A stretch of 64,000 bases of DNA from positions 2,551,001-2,615,000 of the forward strand of contig NC_017857.3 of NCBI RefSeq assembly GCF_000260985.4. The letters run 5' to 3'. Position numbers and translations under genes: made by a program. The notes under the pieces were generated by a model, which searched no databases, had not been told where the DNA came from, and was given only the letters and a program-made list of their open reading frames with translations. Positions 24,530 to 33,826 of the stretch are shown in pieces (the first letter of the stretch is position 1; each line of letters opens with the position of its first letter). This DNA comes from Methylophaga nitratireducenticrescens. Lineage in GTDB: Bacteria; Pseudomonadota; Gammaproteobacteria; Nitrosococcales; Methylophagaceae.

Positions 24530-25458
24530 AACGACTCGATATAATCTGCCATCTTTTGCCGGGTGCTGGCCGAAGGCATAGGGCTCGTACCCGCATGCAT
24601 GTTTTCACGCAGATGCTCAACTTTTGTGGTCGCGGGAATGGCGCAGGTAATCGCCGGATGACTAACGATAAACTTCAACAGAAACTCTGCCCAGTTAGAG
24701 CAGCCACATTCTGCTTCAGCCCATTCCGGAAGTGGTTCATCGCGGCGTTTCATCCCTTTAATCAGTCTACCGCCATCAAAGGGCCGGTTGGCGATGACTG
24801 CGATACCCTTTTCTTCTGCCAGTGGCAGAAGACGGTTTTCTGCTTCACGCTGAGCAATATTGTAAGTAAGCTGAACAAAGTCGATATCTTCGGAAGCCAT
24901 GATCTGCTCGAACTCCTGGTGGCGACGGCCGTGCGAGGTGGTAATGCCAATATGGCCGATTTTGCCTTCGTCTTTCATTTCCCGCAGTGCTGCCAGATGC
25001 TCGCGCCAGTCTGTCAGGTTGTGTACCTGCACTAAATCAAATTGTTCGACATTCCAGCGTGCTTGCAGGTCTGCGACCTGCTCACGTGCTGAACCACCAG
25101 CAGGACTCCAGACTTTTTCTGCTGAGAAAAGGCTGTCGGGAATCCCCAGCTGCTGCAGGGCATAGCCCATAACATCCGGCGCAGAACCATACATGGGCGA
25201 GGAATCAATCAAGCCACCACCAAGTTCGAAAAATGTCCTTACCACTTCGGTTCGGACATCAAGCAACTTTGGGTCGGTACCGACATTGAAGGTACGCCAG
25301 GTTCCCATACCGATAACTGGCAACGTTTTGTCACCGGAATAACGTTTCTGATGCAATTCATTACTTGCCGCAAAGATCGGTATGGTCGGCAACAAAGTAG
25401 TAGCCAGGCCGACACCGATCATCTTGAGACTCTGTCTGCGGGTGAAGCGATTATTCAT
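24526..25458 (-). CDS. Aldo/keto reductase with Tat-type signal peptide
   Basis: 310 residues. The N-terminus has RRQSLK (twin-arginine type) and a hydrophobic stretch (MIGVGLATTLLPTIPIFA) ending near AAS, predicting export by Tat. The (beta/alpha)8 reductase follows: VIGMGTWRTFNVG, GGGLIDSSPMYGSAPDVMG (Asp/Tyr catalytic region), QFDLVQVHNLTDW (His) and AITCAIPATTKVEHLREN (NADPH site). An exported NAD(P)H enzyme is odd; the family includes such periplasmic members of unknown electron source. Forms a two-gene operon with DUF6064. Confidence 0.85.
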   Translation of the reverse strand: MNNRFTRRQSLKMIGVGLATTLLPTIPIFAASNELHQKRYSGDKTLPVIGMGTWRTFNVGTDPKLLDVRTEVVRTFFELGGGLIDSSPMYGSAPDVMGYALQQLGIPDSLFSAEKVWSPAGGSAREQVADLQARWNVEQFDLVQVHNLTDWREHLAALREMKDEGKIGHIGITTSHGRRHQEFEQIMASEDIDFVQLTYNIAQREAENRLLPLAEEKGIAVIANRPFDGGRLIKGMKRRDEPLPEWAEAECGCSNWAEFLLKFIVSHPAITCAIPATTKVEHLRENMHAGTSPMPSASTRQKMADYIESL

Positions 25459-25637
25459 GGTAAGCGCTCCTTCTTTAACAGCACCGTACCAGCATGCAAA
25501 ATATCGATAGAGGAATTGCTCAAAACTTAATCAAACCTTACCAGCACAAATACCGTGCTGACAAACCTGTTGTGTTTATCATTTTCAGACACATTCTCAA
25601 TTTTGAATTACATCACTAATCGCTATACAATGTGAAT

Positions 25638-25656
25638 CTTAATTATTATCATTTAG
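25638..25656. promoter_or_regulatory. Fur-box-like site
   Basis: TCTTAATTATTATCATTTA; read on the other strand AATGATAATAATTA matches 13 of 14 positions of the core of the Fur consensus GATAATGATAATCATTATC. It lies 75 bases before the first gene of an operon with iron-uptake families, which supports iron repression by Fur. Confidence 0.65.
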
Positions 25657-25729
25657 CATTGAGCTTTATTTGCATCCCGGTTCGCTTAATTATCATAGTG
25701 CATTTTTGTTTTCAGATAGGTCCGTTTTC

Positions 25730-26035
25730 ATGCCGAATTTTTCATCTCCTGCCTGGCCTATTGCCAGCCGAATTTTTGCCAGTCTGGTGGGTGGTTATTT
25801 GTTCACCTGGGGTTTGATTGCCATCACCATTGCCGGATTAATTCCGCTGGGTGTGGAGTTTCATGATGCTGAGATGGGCATGTTGATGCTGGCCTTGCTG
25901 ATCTATTTAAGCCTGTTTTTGTGGGGTATGGCCACCGATAACTTAATTCAGTTGTGGCTAATCCTGTTTGGCGGTGGTGTGGTGATGACCGTACTGGCCA
26001 GTGTTGTACAACAGTCATTTTTACAAGGAATATAA
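25730..26035 (+). CDS. DUF3649-family small membrane protein
   Basis: 101 residues from the ATG at 25730 (MPNFSSPAWPIASRIFASLVGGYLFTWG); three membrane helices. The family normally stands with PepSY and DUF3325 proteins in siderophore-uptake loci. First gene of an operon; PepSY gene starts 3 bases after its stop. A longer reading from 25670 has no ribosome site. Confidence 0.8.
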   Translation: MPNFSSPAWPIASRIFASLVGGYLFTWGLIAITIAGLIPLGVEFHDAEMGMLMLALLIYLSLFLWGMATDNLIQLWLILFGGGVVMTVLASVVQQSFLQGI

Positions 26036-26038
26036 ACC

Positions 26039-27739
26039 ATGTTCAGTAGCTTTCGACAGGCAATGGCTTGGCTGCATACCTGGTTTGGCCTGACCTTGGG
26101 TTTTATTCTGATGGTGGTCTTCTTTTTTGGAAGCCTGTCGGTTTTTGATCGCGAGATTGATCGCTGGTCGATCCCGGAAACCCGGTTTGAACCACAGGTA
26201 ATGCCATCATTTGATGAGATGTTGTTACCAATTCTGCGTTCGGTTCAACCCAATGAACAGGATTACAACACCAACATGCCATTGCTGCATGATTTGAGTC
26301 AGGGGCCGATGACGCCTCGCACTGAATTACCTGCCGATGAGTTCTGGGCCTACACCACGCATCGTGATCCGGTATTAATCATGGGCGTTGGTTTTCGGGT
26401 GCCACACCCACTGGATCCAGAAGGACATAATCATATTCACGGCAATATCACCATTGATCCGCGTACCGGCAAAGCCCTGCCTGATGATCAATTAAAAATC
26501 GGTAGTGACTTTTTCTATCCCATGCACTTTAGTTTGAACTGGAACTGGAATCGCATTGGAATTTATATCATTGGCATCGCGGCGTTTATCATGATGGCTG
26601 CTCTGGTCAGTGGTGTGATTATTCATCGAAAGCGTTTCCGTGAATTTTTTACCTTCCGTCCTGACAAACAACCCCAACGTAGTGTGCTGGATTTGCACAA
26701 CCTCACTGGCATGGTAGCGTTACCCTTTCATTTCTTTTTTACTTTTACCGGCATTTTGATCTTTGCCAGTTTTTTCTTTTTTCCGGTAACCCAGACCCAA
26801 CTGCAGCCTTTGCATGACCATCATGAAATGGTCGAAGCCAATGAAACCGGTCTGCCACATGATCGTGCTGGTGTACCTGTTCAAATTACCTCTATTGATG
26901 CGATGGTTGCCAAGGCCAAACAACGCTGGGCCGAAAAAGACATGCCAGGTGAAGTTGGCTTTTTACAGATAAATCATGTGGATGATGCCAATAGCTATGT
27001 GAGCATTTATCGTGCGGGCAGTGACCGCGTCGCTCTCGTCGGAGAAGGCATGCATTTTAACGCTACTACCGGTAAATTAATTCGTGAAGAACCGCCACGT
27101 TCTGCAGTGTCTGAAATCAACGAATTTCTGACCGGGCTGCATTTGCAGCATTTTGAACACTGGTTGTTACGCTGGTTGTATGTGTTTGGTAGTCTGGTTG
27201 GCGCCATCTGCATTGCCACCGGTTTTATCTTCTTTGTTGAAAAACGTAAACGTCAGCATACGCTGCAGGGCAGTTCTGGCAGTCAGGTGGTCGATGCTTT
27301 GGTGGTAACGACCGTGACCGGCATGTTAGTGGCTACGGTGAGTATGTTAGTGGCTAACCGGTTACTACCCGCCGAAATGGTGGGGAAAGGTTATTGGGAG
27401 CAGGTAGTGTTCTGGGGAAGCTGGAGTGTGATGTTACTGCATGCTTTCTGGCGCAGCTCTGCCGTTCGTCATATGCGTATTTCACCGGCATGGCGTGAAC
27501 AAAGTATATTATTTGCTGTGCTGGCCGTTGCTGCGGTAATCCTTAACTGGATCACGACTGGCGATCATCTGTTGAAAACTGCATTTCATTACTGGCCGGT
27601 AGCCGGGGTGGATTTAAGCTTGCTGGTCAGCAGTGCTATTGCGATTTATGCCGCGAGATATCTGAAAAAACGTGAAAATGTTGCCGTACATAAGGCCATC
27701 GAATTTTCTGCACAAAATCTGGAGGCTAAACATGGTTGA
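26039..27739 (+). CDS. PepSY-associated membrane protein (iron-uptake type)
   Basis: 566 residues. Helix 1 (LHTWFGLTLGFILMVVFFFGSLSVFDREIDRW) is the PepSY_TM start; the large periplasmic part contains HPLDPEGHNHIHGNITIDPRTGKALP, and further helices follow at about 180-200, 228-250, 378-400 and near the C-terminus. LHNLTGMVALPFHFFFTFTGILIF carries conserved histidines that may bind heme or metal. Such proteins are thought to act as ferric-siderophore reductases in the inner membrane. Middle gene of a Fur-box operon, with no TonB receptor beside it. Confidence 0.85.
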   Translation: MFSSFRQAMAWLHTWFGLTLGFILMVVFFFGSLSVFDREIDRWSIPETRFEPQVMPSFDEMLLPILRSVQPNEQDYNTNMPLLHDLSQGPMTPRTELPADEFWAYTTHRDPVLIMGVGFRVPHPLDPEGHNHIHGNITIDPRTGKALPDDQLKIGSDFFYPMHFSLNWNWNRIGIYIIGIAAFIMMAALVSGVIIHRKRFREFFTFRPDKQPQRSVLDLHNLTGMVALPFHFFFTFTGILIFASFFFFPVTQTQLQPLHDHHEMVEANETGLPHDRAGVPVQITSIDAMVAKAKQRWAEKDMPGEVGFLQINHVDDANSYVSIYRAGSDRVALVGEGMHFNATTGKLIREEPPRSAVSEINEFLTGLHLQHFEHWLLRWLYVFGSLVGAICIATGFIFFVEKRKRQHTLQGSSGSQVVDALVVTTVTGMLVATVSMLVANRLLPAEMVGKGYWEQVVFWGSWSVMLLHAFWRSSAVRHMRISPAWREQSILFAVLAVAAVILNWITTGDHLLKTAFHYWPVAGVDLSLLVSSAIAIYAARYLKKRENVAVHKAIEFSAQNLEAKHG

Positions 27740-28079
27740 GATCATTTGTTGGATAGCCGCCATTTTTACCACTATGTTGGGCATGGCGTCGCTTTCACTC
27801 AGCCTGCCGAATCATTGGCGGCAGGTTACAGGTATTGAAACCAGCCTCCCCTCACGATCAGAGCAACTTAGCCTGCGTATTTTGGGTTATTCCAGTCTGG
27901 TTGTGGCATTGCTTTTGTGTCTTGCTGCCGATCATCCTACGATGGCCGTTTTAGTCTGGGTAATGTTATTAAGTTTAGCGGCTAAAGGCATTGCGACGAT
28001 CCTTACTTGGCGCCAGCATTGGTTGAAGCCATTATTGTGGCTGTTCAACCAAACCAGCCAGGCGAAACGTTCTGGTTAG
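27732..28079 (+). CDS. DUF3325-family small membrane protein
   Basis: 115 residues from the ATG at 27732 (SD TGGAGG inside the PepSY gene), overlapping it by 8 bases. Three to four membrane helices (IICWIAAIFTTMLGMASLSLSL, LRILGYSSLVVALLLCLAA, VLVWVMLLSLAAKG). DUF3325 is the usual third gene of this iron operon. The stop codon TAG is formed with the TA-G junction of a mobile element copy starting at 28077-28079. Confidence 0.8.
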   Translation: MVEIICWIAAIFTTMLGMASLSLSLPNHWRQVTGIETSLPSRSEQLSLRILGYSSLVVALLLCLAADHPTMAVLVWVMLLSLAAKGIATILTWRQHWLKPLLWLFNQTSQAKRSG

Positions 28080-28394
28080 CGTTTGTTAATCTTTTATCTC
28101 CGCCTCTGTTGTGAGCTGAAAAAGCGTCAATCAAGGCACGAGGAGCGCCTTTTAGTTATTCTAAATAAGCGACGAGCAACGCAGACCGGCGCGCACCTCC
28201 CTGGCGCGCCAGCATACAGTCCATCCGTGGACATAAGTGGCGCTTTTTCAGTCACAACCCGTAGGGCTGGGACTATTTTTGCGCCCGCCTGCGTTGTCAA
28301 TCACTTATGTAGGATGGCTACACTGCGCGCTTTCCGCCTTGTCGGACACAAAAATAGCCTCCAGCAGTGGCGGAGATGAAAGATCAACAAGCCC
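28079..28394 (+). mobile_element. MITE-like element, copy with about 50-bp internal insertion
   Basis: Same orientation and sequence as 58688-58952, but with roughly 50 extra bases (from CCGGCGCGCACCTCC to CCGTGGACATA) between about 28180 and 28230 and a mutated left tip (GCGTTTGTTAATC). TA on both sides (28077-28078, 28395-28396). Sits exactly at the stop codon of the DUF3325 gene. Confidence 0.85.
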
Positions 28395-28445
28395 TAACAT
28401 CTAACATTCAATAACCACTTTAACAGGCCAAATTTTCTTGCTTCG

Positions 28446-31400
28446 CTAAACCCCGACGATACAGGCCATGATCCTCTCATCAATTTTTTGTTGTCTGGGA
28501 AACATTGAAAAGGCATCAATAATGGCTGGGCCAAGGGTGTCTTCGTTTGCCAACAACTCTTTTTTGATATCTTTTAACAGTAAAAGTTTGAAACGCGAAC
28601 TATGTAACTTTTCGTACCACGTCGGGCGAATCAGGTCCAGCCACCTTGAAGCAACTTCATCCCAGTTAGGCTGATAGTCTGGAAGAGGTCGTGTAATAAC
28701 AGCATATAAAGCTTGATAGACATCTAATCTTTTCTGGTTTCGAGTGGAACTGGCTATTTTTATATAGTGTTGCAGCACCTCTTCAAGTTGCTCAAGAGCT
28801 CGTTGTTTTCGTCTTGGAAGTAGACCACGCTCAATTTTAGGTAGCTGGTTAATAAAATGCTCGAGTATTTTTGAGGAATGTTGATCCAGTGGTAGCGACT
28901 CTATCGGGATATTGGTTAATTTTTCCCGCAGTGCGTTACTGATTTCATCTAAATCGTGTAATGGTTTGGCGGAAAATGTAGGAAGGAATAACCAGCGAGG
29001 TGTAGCAAAACTGCCAGATGACAAACAAAAGAAAGCCCATGGAGATCGGGATTTCACCAGACTGACACGAGATAAAACCTTGCTGGTGACATGCCGGTAC
29101 CTTTCGTAGAGCGTTTTACTGATAAGTGAGTTTTCACCTTCTACCAATGTTCTAACCGACAGAAAAGCATCCGTTATACCGTCCCATTCATCCATTGCCA
29201 TCTGCCGCTCAAATTCTTGCAACATATCTTTATAGGCCACAGGTTCAGCCTTATTTAAAGTCATGCCTTCAGGCAAAGGCATATTGGAACCCAGTAAGTT
29301 TTCGACGGTTTCATATCGCTCAATAAAGCGCTCATCCGATGAAATCGCAAACTCAACAGCATCGTCAGGCCACCAAACTTCAATCTGGTCGTGAGAACTG
29401 TCCATGCGATCTACCCTACCAACACGTTGTTCGGCCACTCGTACCACACTAGGCATATCAAGATGCACCATCACCGAAGCCTGCTGAAGATTGACACCTT
29501 CTGCCAAACTATCAGAACAAAGACCAATCAACTGTGTTTCTGTTGAACCATGTTTGAAGGCTTCCATCATTTGTTTCTTCTTATCCTGGCTTTCCCCTGT
29601 AGCGACCAAAACCCGAAGCCGACTATCTATCGTTTTAATCAGTTTTTCCAGATAAGCCAACGTGATAGGACGACTATCAAAAGCCAGTGCTAAATGATGT
29701 TGTTTTAATAACGTTACAACCAAGCCAGCCTTTGCTCGTTCTCGGGTATCGCTCATTTTTTTGATAAGCGCATAGATAGCTTTGTAGATTTTCCAGTCAT
29801 GGGCCGTCGCATCTTTATGTGCTGCGGGATCGGTCAACCAGTCCGGCAGAGGAATAGATAACTTGTTTTGTGGAAGTTTGCCCTCAAGCTCAACTAACTT
29901 TTCTATTGCTCCGGCAGTAGTGTTTTGCTTGGTAAAGCCCTTTAAATCAAAATCTGCTATGGCTTTTCGGGTGCCTTCAATATGCTCTGCGAGCGAAATA
30001 CGTGAAGAGCGTAAAGAGGACATGATGATATAGCTGGCAATTTTTTTGGCTGAGTTTAATCTTCCCTGTAAATATTTCTCCTCATTGACACCCTGCTGTC
30101 GCAATATTTTGGGCATTTCAATCGGTTTTACAAAATGTGAAACGGCATATAACTGTTCTGATAATGCTCTGATTTTTAAAGCGAACTCCTGATCGGTTTT
30201 TGGCTCACCGAGTTGATAGAGTTGCGCTTGATGTTTCGGATAGCGACAGGTTTTTCCCATATGATCACGATATTTTTCCGGCTCCATATCCACCATTTGG
30301 TTTAACTGGCTTTTGGTCCGGCGTACCGTAAATTTTCTGATTGCTGTTCTCAGCATTTCAATTTCGGAGTCGGTCAAAGAACGGCTGAGTTTTTTCGCAC
30401 CAAGCATTTGCCTGAAGGCGTCTACCGTCTTGTCATCCAAGTTATCAGCCCCCAGCATATTGGCGATTCTTAACAGATCTGACGCACTTTTATTGATGGG
30501 GGTTGCAGTGAAAAGTATCACATGATCGGCCATATTCCGGAGCACTTGCTGGGTTCTGGCCGAGCCCATATTCAAAAAATTATGTCCTTCGTCCACGCAT
30601 AAAATCTGTGATCTTCTGAGCGATTCAATCGTATGATCATGTGATCGACTGCGTGAATGACTGAGTTCGCCATGCGAATGTACCCGCAATGGTGTTGAAC
30701 TTTGCGTCGCTTCCCGTTCCCAGCTTTCCTTAACGGTTGGCGGGCTGATCATCACTGCCATACCCTGCCTCAGGCGGTTGCTACGGACAATATGATCGCG
30801 AACCGCCCCAATCAGATTCACCCCCATTCGGGTTTTTCCAGCACCGGTGGCATCCGCCACTAACACACTGCCATGGTTATCGAGAATGTAGAGTGACTGG
30901 GCAATACCTTTGCGTTGTGATGGCCAAAGCTTCTCAATATCATTCAGGTTATCCCGTTCCAGATAGTCACGTGCCCAATCGCCTTCCAACAACTCGGCAG
31001 ATGCTCTGGCCAAGGCTTCAGGCCACGGCACCAATTGCAATAAACGCTCAAGCAAGGCGATCAGCCTGTCATTAAAATCCCGTCCCAATTGCCAGAAATT
31101 TTCGGCAAGCTTTCGCGCTTCCTGATAACGTGCCGATTCTTTTTTACGCACAAAACGCACATTGGCCTCGTGCTGTCCTTGAAACCCAGGATAGGTAAAG
31201 TTGCTCGAACCTATGCTGACGGCTTCATCAGCAAGGTATATTTTGGCATGCAGGCGTTTGTTACCGGCCAGATAACGTGCCTGTAAGTGTCCAGTTTTAA
31301 GTTTGTCGAGGCAGATAATCAGTTTGGCACTTAACAACAGAGAAATGCCCCGTTGCAGCCAGAAGTTTTCTATTTCGCGGGTAAAGGAATGGCTTCCCAG

Positions 31401-31697
31401 TTCGAAGCTGTCACGCCGGGAATCAAAAGGCTCAGCACCTAACACTAATCGTATGCAGGATGACGCTTCACAACTGGCGGCAAAATCAATTAACCGATCC
31501 AGAGAAGCATATCCGGTTATCAATAAGGGCTGATCAGATGCCCGTAAATCGGCTTCTACCGTTTGGGCGACGGTGTGCCCTTGCTCATTGACCGGAAAAC
31601 GATGCCCATCTGGCCAGCTATCCAACAAACCTTTTGTGCTGTCTGCCTCTTCGTCAAATAACGGTAAAAGCAGATTTTGGCTGTCTCGTTTTTTCAC
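28446..31697 (-). CDS. PLD-nuclease/SNF2-type helicase fusion (defence island)
   Basis: 1083 residues, GTG start with GGGAG upstream. Residues about 45-200 hold a single phospholipase D-like HKD motif (H150-A-K152 ... D157 ... GSSN166), found in nucleases. Residues about 250-800 are a superfamily 2 helicase/translocase: Walker A ATGAGKT 283-289, DEGH 369-372, FTATPINKSASDLL, and motifs V-VI DSLAEGVNLQQASVMVHLDMP and AEQRVGRVDRMD. A roughly 280-residue C-terminal region is unassigned. NCBI uses the name phospholipase D-like domain-containing anti-phage protein for similar proteins, as far as I recall. Last gene of the Res-Fic-Mod-helicase island. Confidence 0.85.
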   Translation of the reverse strand: MKKRDSQNLLLPLFDEEADSTKGLLDSWPDGHRFPVNEQGHTVAQTVEADLRASDQPLLITGYASLDRLIDFAASCEASSCIRLVLGAEPFDSRRDSFELGSHSFTREIENFWLQRGISLLLSAKLIICLDKLKTGHLQARYLAGNKRLHAKIYLADEAVSIGSSNFTYPGFQGQHEANVRFVRKKESARYQEARKLAENFWQLGRDFNDRLIALLERLLQLVPWPEALARASAELLEGDWARDYLERDNLNDIEKLWPSQRKGIAQSLYILDNHGSVLVADATGAGKTRMGVNLIGAVRDHIVRSNRLRQGMAVMISPPTVKESWEREATQSSTPLRVHSHGELSHSRSRSHDHTIESLRRSQILCVDEGHNFLNMGSARTQQVLRNMADHVILFTATPINKSASDLLRIANMLGADNLDDKTVDAFRQMLGAKKLSRSLTDSEIEMLRTAIRKFTVRRTKSQLNQMVDMEPEKYRDHMGKTCRYPKHQAQLYQLGEPKTDQEFALKIRALSEQLYAVSHFVKPIEMPKILRQQGVNEEKYLQGRLNSAKKIASYIIMSSLRSSRISLAEHIEGTRKAIADFDLKGFTKQNTTAGAIEKLVELEGKLPQNKLSIPLPDWLTDPAAHKDATAHDWKIYKAIYALIKKMSDTRERAKAGLVVTLLKQHHLALAFDSRPITLAYLEKLIKTIDSRLRVLVATGESQDKKKQMMEAFKHGSTETQLIGLCSDSLAEGVNLQQASVMVHLDMPSVVRVAEQRVGRVDRMDSSHDQIEVWWPDDAVEFAISSDERFIERYETVENLLGSNMPLPEGMTLNKAEPVAYKDMLQEFERQMAMDEWDGITDAFLSVRTLVEGENSLISKTLYERYRHVTSKVLSRVSLVKSRSPWAFFCLSSGSFATPRWLFLPTFSAKPLHDLDEISNALREKLTNIPIESLPLDQHSSKILEHFINQLPKIERGLLPRRKQRALEQLEEVLQHYIKIASSTRNQKRLDVYQALYAVITRPLPDYQPNWDEVASRWLDLIRPTWYEKLHSSRFKLLLLKDIKKELLANEDTLGPAIIDAFSMFPRQQKIDERIMACIVGV

Positions 31698-31795
31698 AAG
31701 GCGCGCTCCCTAACGCTCGACTCGGGCATGGCAACGCATTGCTGCAATTAATGCATTAACCAACCCAACGCCAGCCAGTGGCCTGATGTCAGACC

Positions 31796-33817
31796 TTATA
31801 GCTGGGCAGTCACAATGATTTCTTCTCCCAGCATATCAATAATCTTAACAGCCACGATCACGTCATGTTTATCGGGGACAGGCAACTGGTAATGACCGGA
31901 GACCAGATCGGTCTTCTTTGCCGGAATGTCCGATAACGCCACATTAAACACATCACCGTTGTAGTCGGTATCGATCATGATGCAATCCACCACAGCCCGC
32001 CAATCATCTATATGGGCACGGAATAAACCTTCTTCCATATTCAGTCGCTGCATAATTGTGGGCGAAAACACATCGGCCACTTCAATATCGAGTTGCTCGC
32101 CATCACGTTTCACCGCAATGCTGGCGATTAAGGGTTCATGTTTGATAAAGCCGCCGTATTTACCATCGGTACGCAGTTCGATGATGTGATAACGGTTAAT
32201 CGGTCGGTTACGGTTGTGTTGTTCGACCCAGGCTTTGGCGGCCAACTCCATCCCCAAACACACCACGGTGACATCCCGCTGTTCTTCCGGGCGGCGTTGC
32301 AGTTCTTTATCAATATCTTCCAGATCCAGCGGCGTCAGTGGATGATTAAACGGAATGATTTTGACCAGACGATTTCCCAAGCGGCCATCGAAGAAACTAT
32401 CAGATCGCGAGCGGGTAATGCCGATATGCTCGCAGGCTAATGCCACGGCTTCGTTATGTTGGATCTGCAAATCATAATCGTTGACCCGCCAGCTGCTAAA
32501 GGCCAGTTGAGCAGGCAAAACGGCTTCAGACTCTTCCTCAATCAGCTTGCCCTGTTTTTGTTTATCCAACGTCTGCGCCTGCTCACGCATCACATTTTGC
32601 AAACGTTTGGCTGTGGTTTGGATCGCGCCTTTATTAATATCGCAGCCAATCCAACGTCGGCCGAGTTTTTGGGCTGCAATAGCAGTTGTACCAGAACCTA
32701 AAAAACAATCCAGAACAATATCTTTGTCCGAAGTACTTGTTTTGATAACTCTTTCAATCAATTGAATAGGCTTTTGTGTTGGGTAACCTACACGTTCTTC
32801 TGCTTGTGAATTTATGAGAGAGATATCATTCCAGAAATTACCTATTGGCTTTCCCTTATCCTCTTCTGGTCTCAATTTCCTAAATGGAGCTCCATTTGAT
32901 GACCAGCCTAAATTTCCTTTATTATCAATTTCTATTAGATTCTCTTTTTTTACACGCCACCCAGATGGTGGAGGAGTATATCCTTTGTACTCAAAAACTA
33001 AATTCGGTCTTGCCCCCATTGATGCTGATCGAATTATTGGTCCATCATAATAAATTCCTTTCTCATCCCTTCGATGATATTTTTCAATTATTTCTTCTTG
33101 AGATAGTGGAACCCTAATACTATTAACATTTAACCTAGAAGTTTTACTTTTACCTATAACTAAAATGGTGTCAGTAAAAATATCAAAACTACTAGATTCA
33201 TGTTGCGATCCTTTAGGATTTGTTGACCTTACCCAGATAATTTCATTCTTAAAATTATCAGGACCAAATACCTCTTCTATAAGAAGTCTTAAATAGTAAT
33301 TTTTATGATGATCACAATGTAACCAGAGTATTCCATCCTCTGACAACAATTCTTTCAACATCAACAACCGCTCATACATAAACTGCAGATAATTATCATT
33401 AGCCCAGATATCGGTGTACTGGACTTGTTCGCCCAAGGTGTATTCTTCACCTTCAATCTTGGTGCTGCCATCCTGGCCACGCAGTTGCACTTTACGCACA
33501 TAATCGGCGCCGGAATCAAATGGCGGGTCGATATAAATCAGCTTGACCTTACCACGAAAACCATTGGCCAGCAGGTGTGCCAGCACATCCTTATTATCAC
33601 CATGAAACAGTAAACCGCCTTTATCAACGTTATCGGGCCAGTTTTGCCAGCTTTCACCTTGCCCCCAGCCTTCGCCCAATAAGGACGAGGTGACATTGAA
33701 TGCTTCAATTTTCTGCGCCGGGTAGGGGGTGACTTTATCCAGGGTGCGTTTGCCCACCCAGGTGAGCATCGGCCGGCCTTTGGCTTTATTGATTTTGATG
33801 TCGTTAGTGTTGCTCAT
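31796..33817 (-). CDS. Site-specific adenine DNA methyltransferase (type III Mod-like)
   Basis: 673 residues, beta-class order: DPPF at 97-100 (LIYIDPPFDSGADY) before the SAM motif DCFLGSGTTAIAAQ near 370. GGLLFHGDNKDVLAHLL precedes the catalytic motif. The part between the motifs (residues about 155-370, DNA 32700-33345) is the target-recognition region and is clearly richer in A+T than both flanks. A C-terminal part of about 270 residues (LEDIDKELQRRPEEQRDVTVVCLG and beyond) is the type III Mod-like tail. Nine bases after fic. It would methylate the host site recognised by the upstream Res-like protein. Confidence 0.9.
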   Translation of the reverse strand: MSNTNDIKINKAKGRPMLTWVGKRTLDKVTPYPAQKIEAFNVTSSLLGEGWGQGESWQNWPDNVDKGGLLFHGDNKDVLAHLLANGFRGKVKLIYIDPPFDSGADYVRKVQLRGQDGSTKIEGEEYTLGEQVQYTDIWANDNYLQFMYERLLMLKELLSEDGILWLHCDHHKNYYLRLLIEEVFGPDNFKNEIIWVRSTNPKGSQHESSSFDIFTDTILVIGKSKTSRLNVNSIRVPLSQEEIIEKYHRRDEKGIYYDGPIIRSASMGARPNLVFEYKGYTPPPSGWRVKKENLIEIDNKGNLGWSSNGAPFRKLRPEEDKGKPIGNFWNDISLINSQAEERVGYPTQKPIQLIERVIKTSTSDKDIVLDCFLGSGTTAIAAQKLGRRWIGCDINKGAIQTTAKRLQNVMREQAQTLDKQKQGKLIEEESEAVLPAQLAFSSWRVNDYDLQIQHNEAVALACEHIGITRSRSDSFFDGRLGNRLVKIIPFNHPLTPLDLEDIDKELQRRPEEQRDVTVVCLGMELAAKAWVEQHNRNRPINRYHIIELRTDGKYGGFIKHEPLIASIAVKRDGEQLDIEVADVFSPTIMQRLNMEEGLFRAHIDDWRAVVDCIMIDTDYNGDVFNVALSDIPAKKTDLVSGHYQLPVPDKHDVIVAVKIIDMLGEEIIVTAQL

Positions 33818-33826
33818 TGTTGTCTG

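Noticed and set aside
28083-28379. 98-residue frame MLIFYLRLCCELKKRQSRHEERLL and a near-identical one at 58692-58937
   Set aside because: Both lie inside copies of the MITE-like element; their similarity reflects the repeat. The frame is broken in other copies, so it is not a conserved gene.
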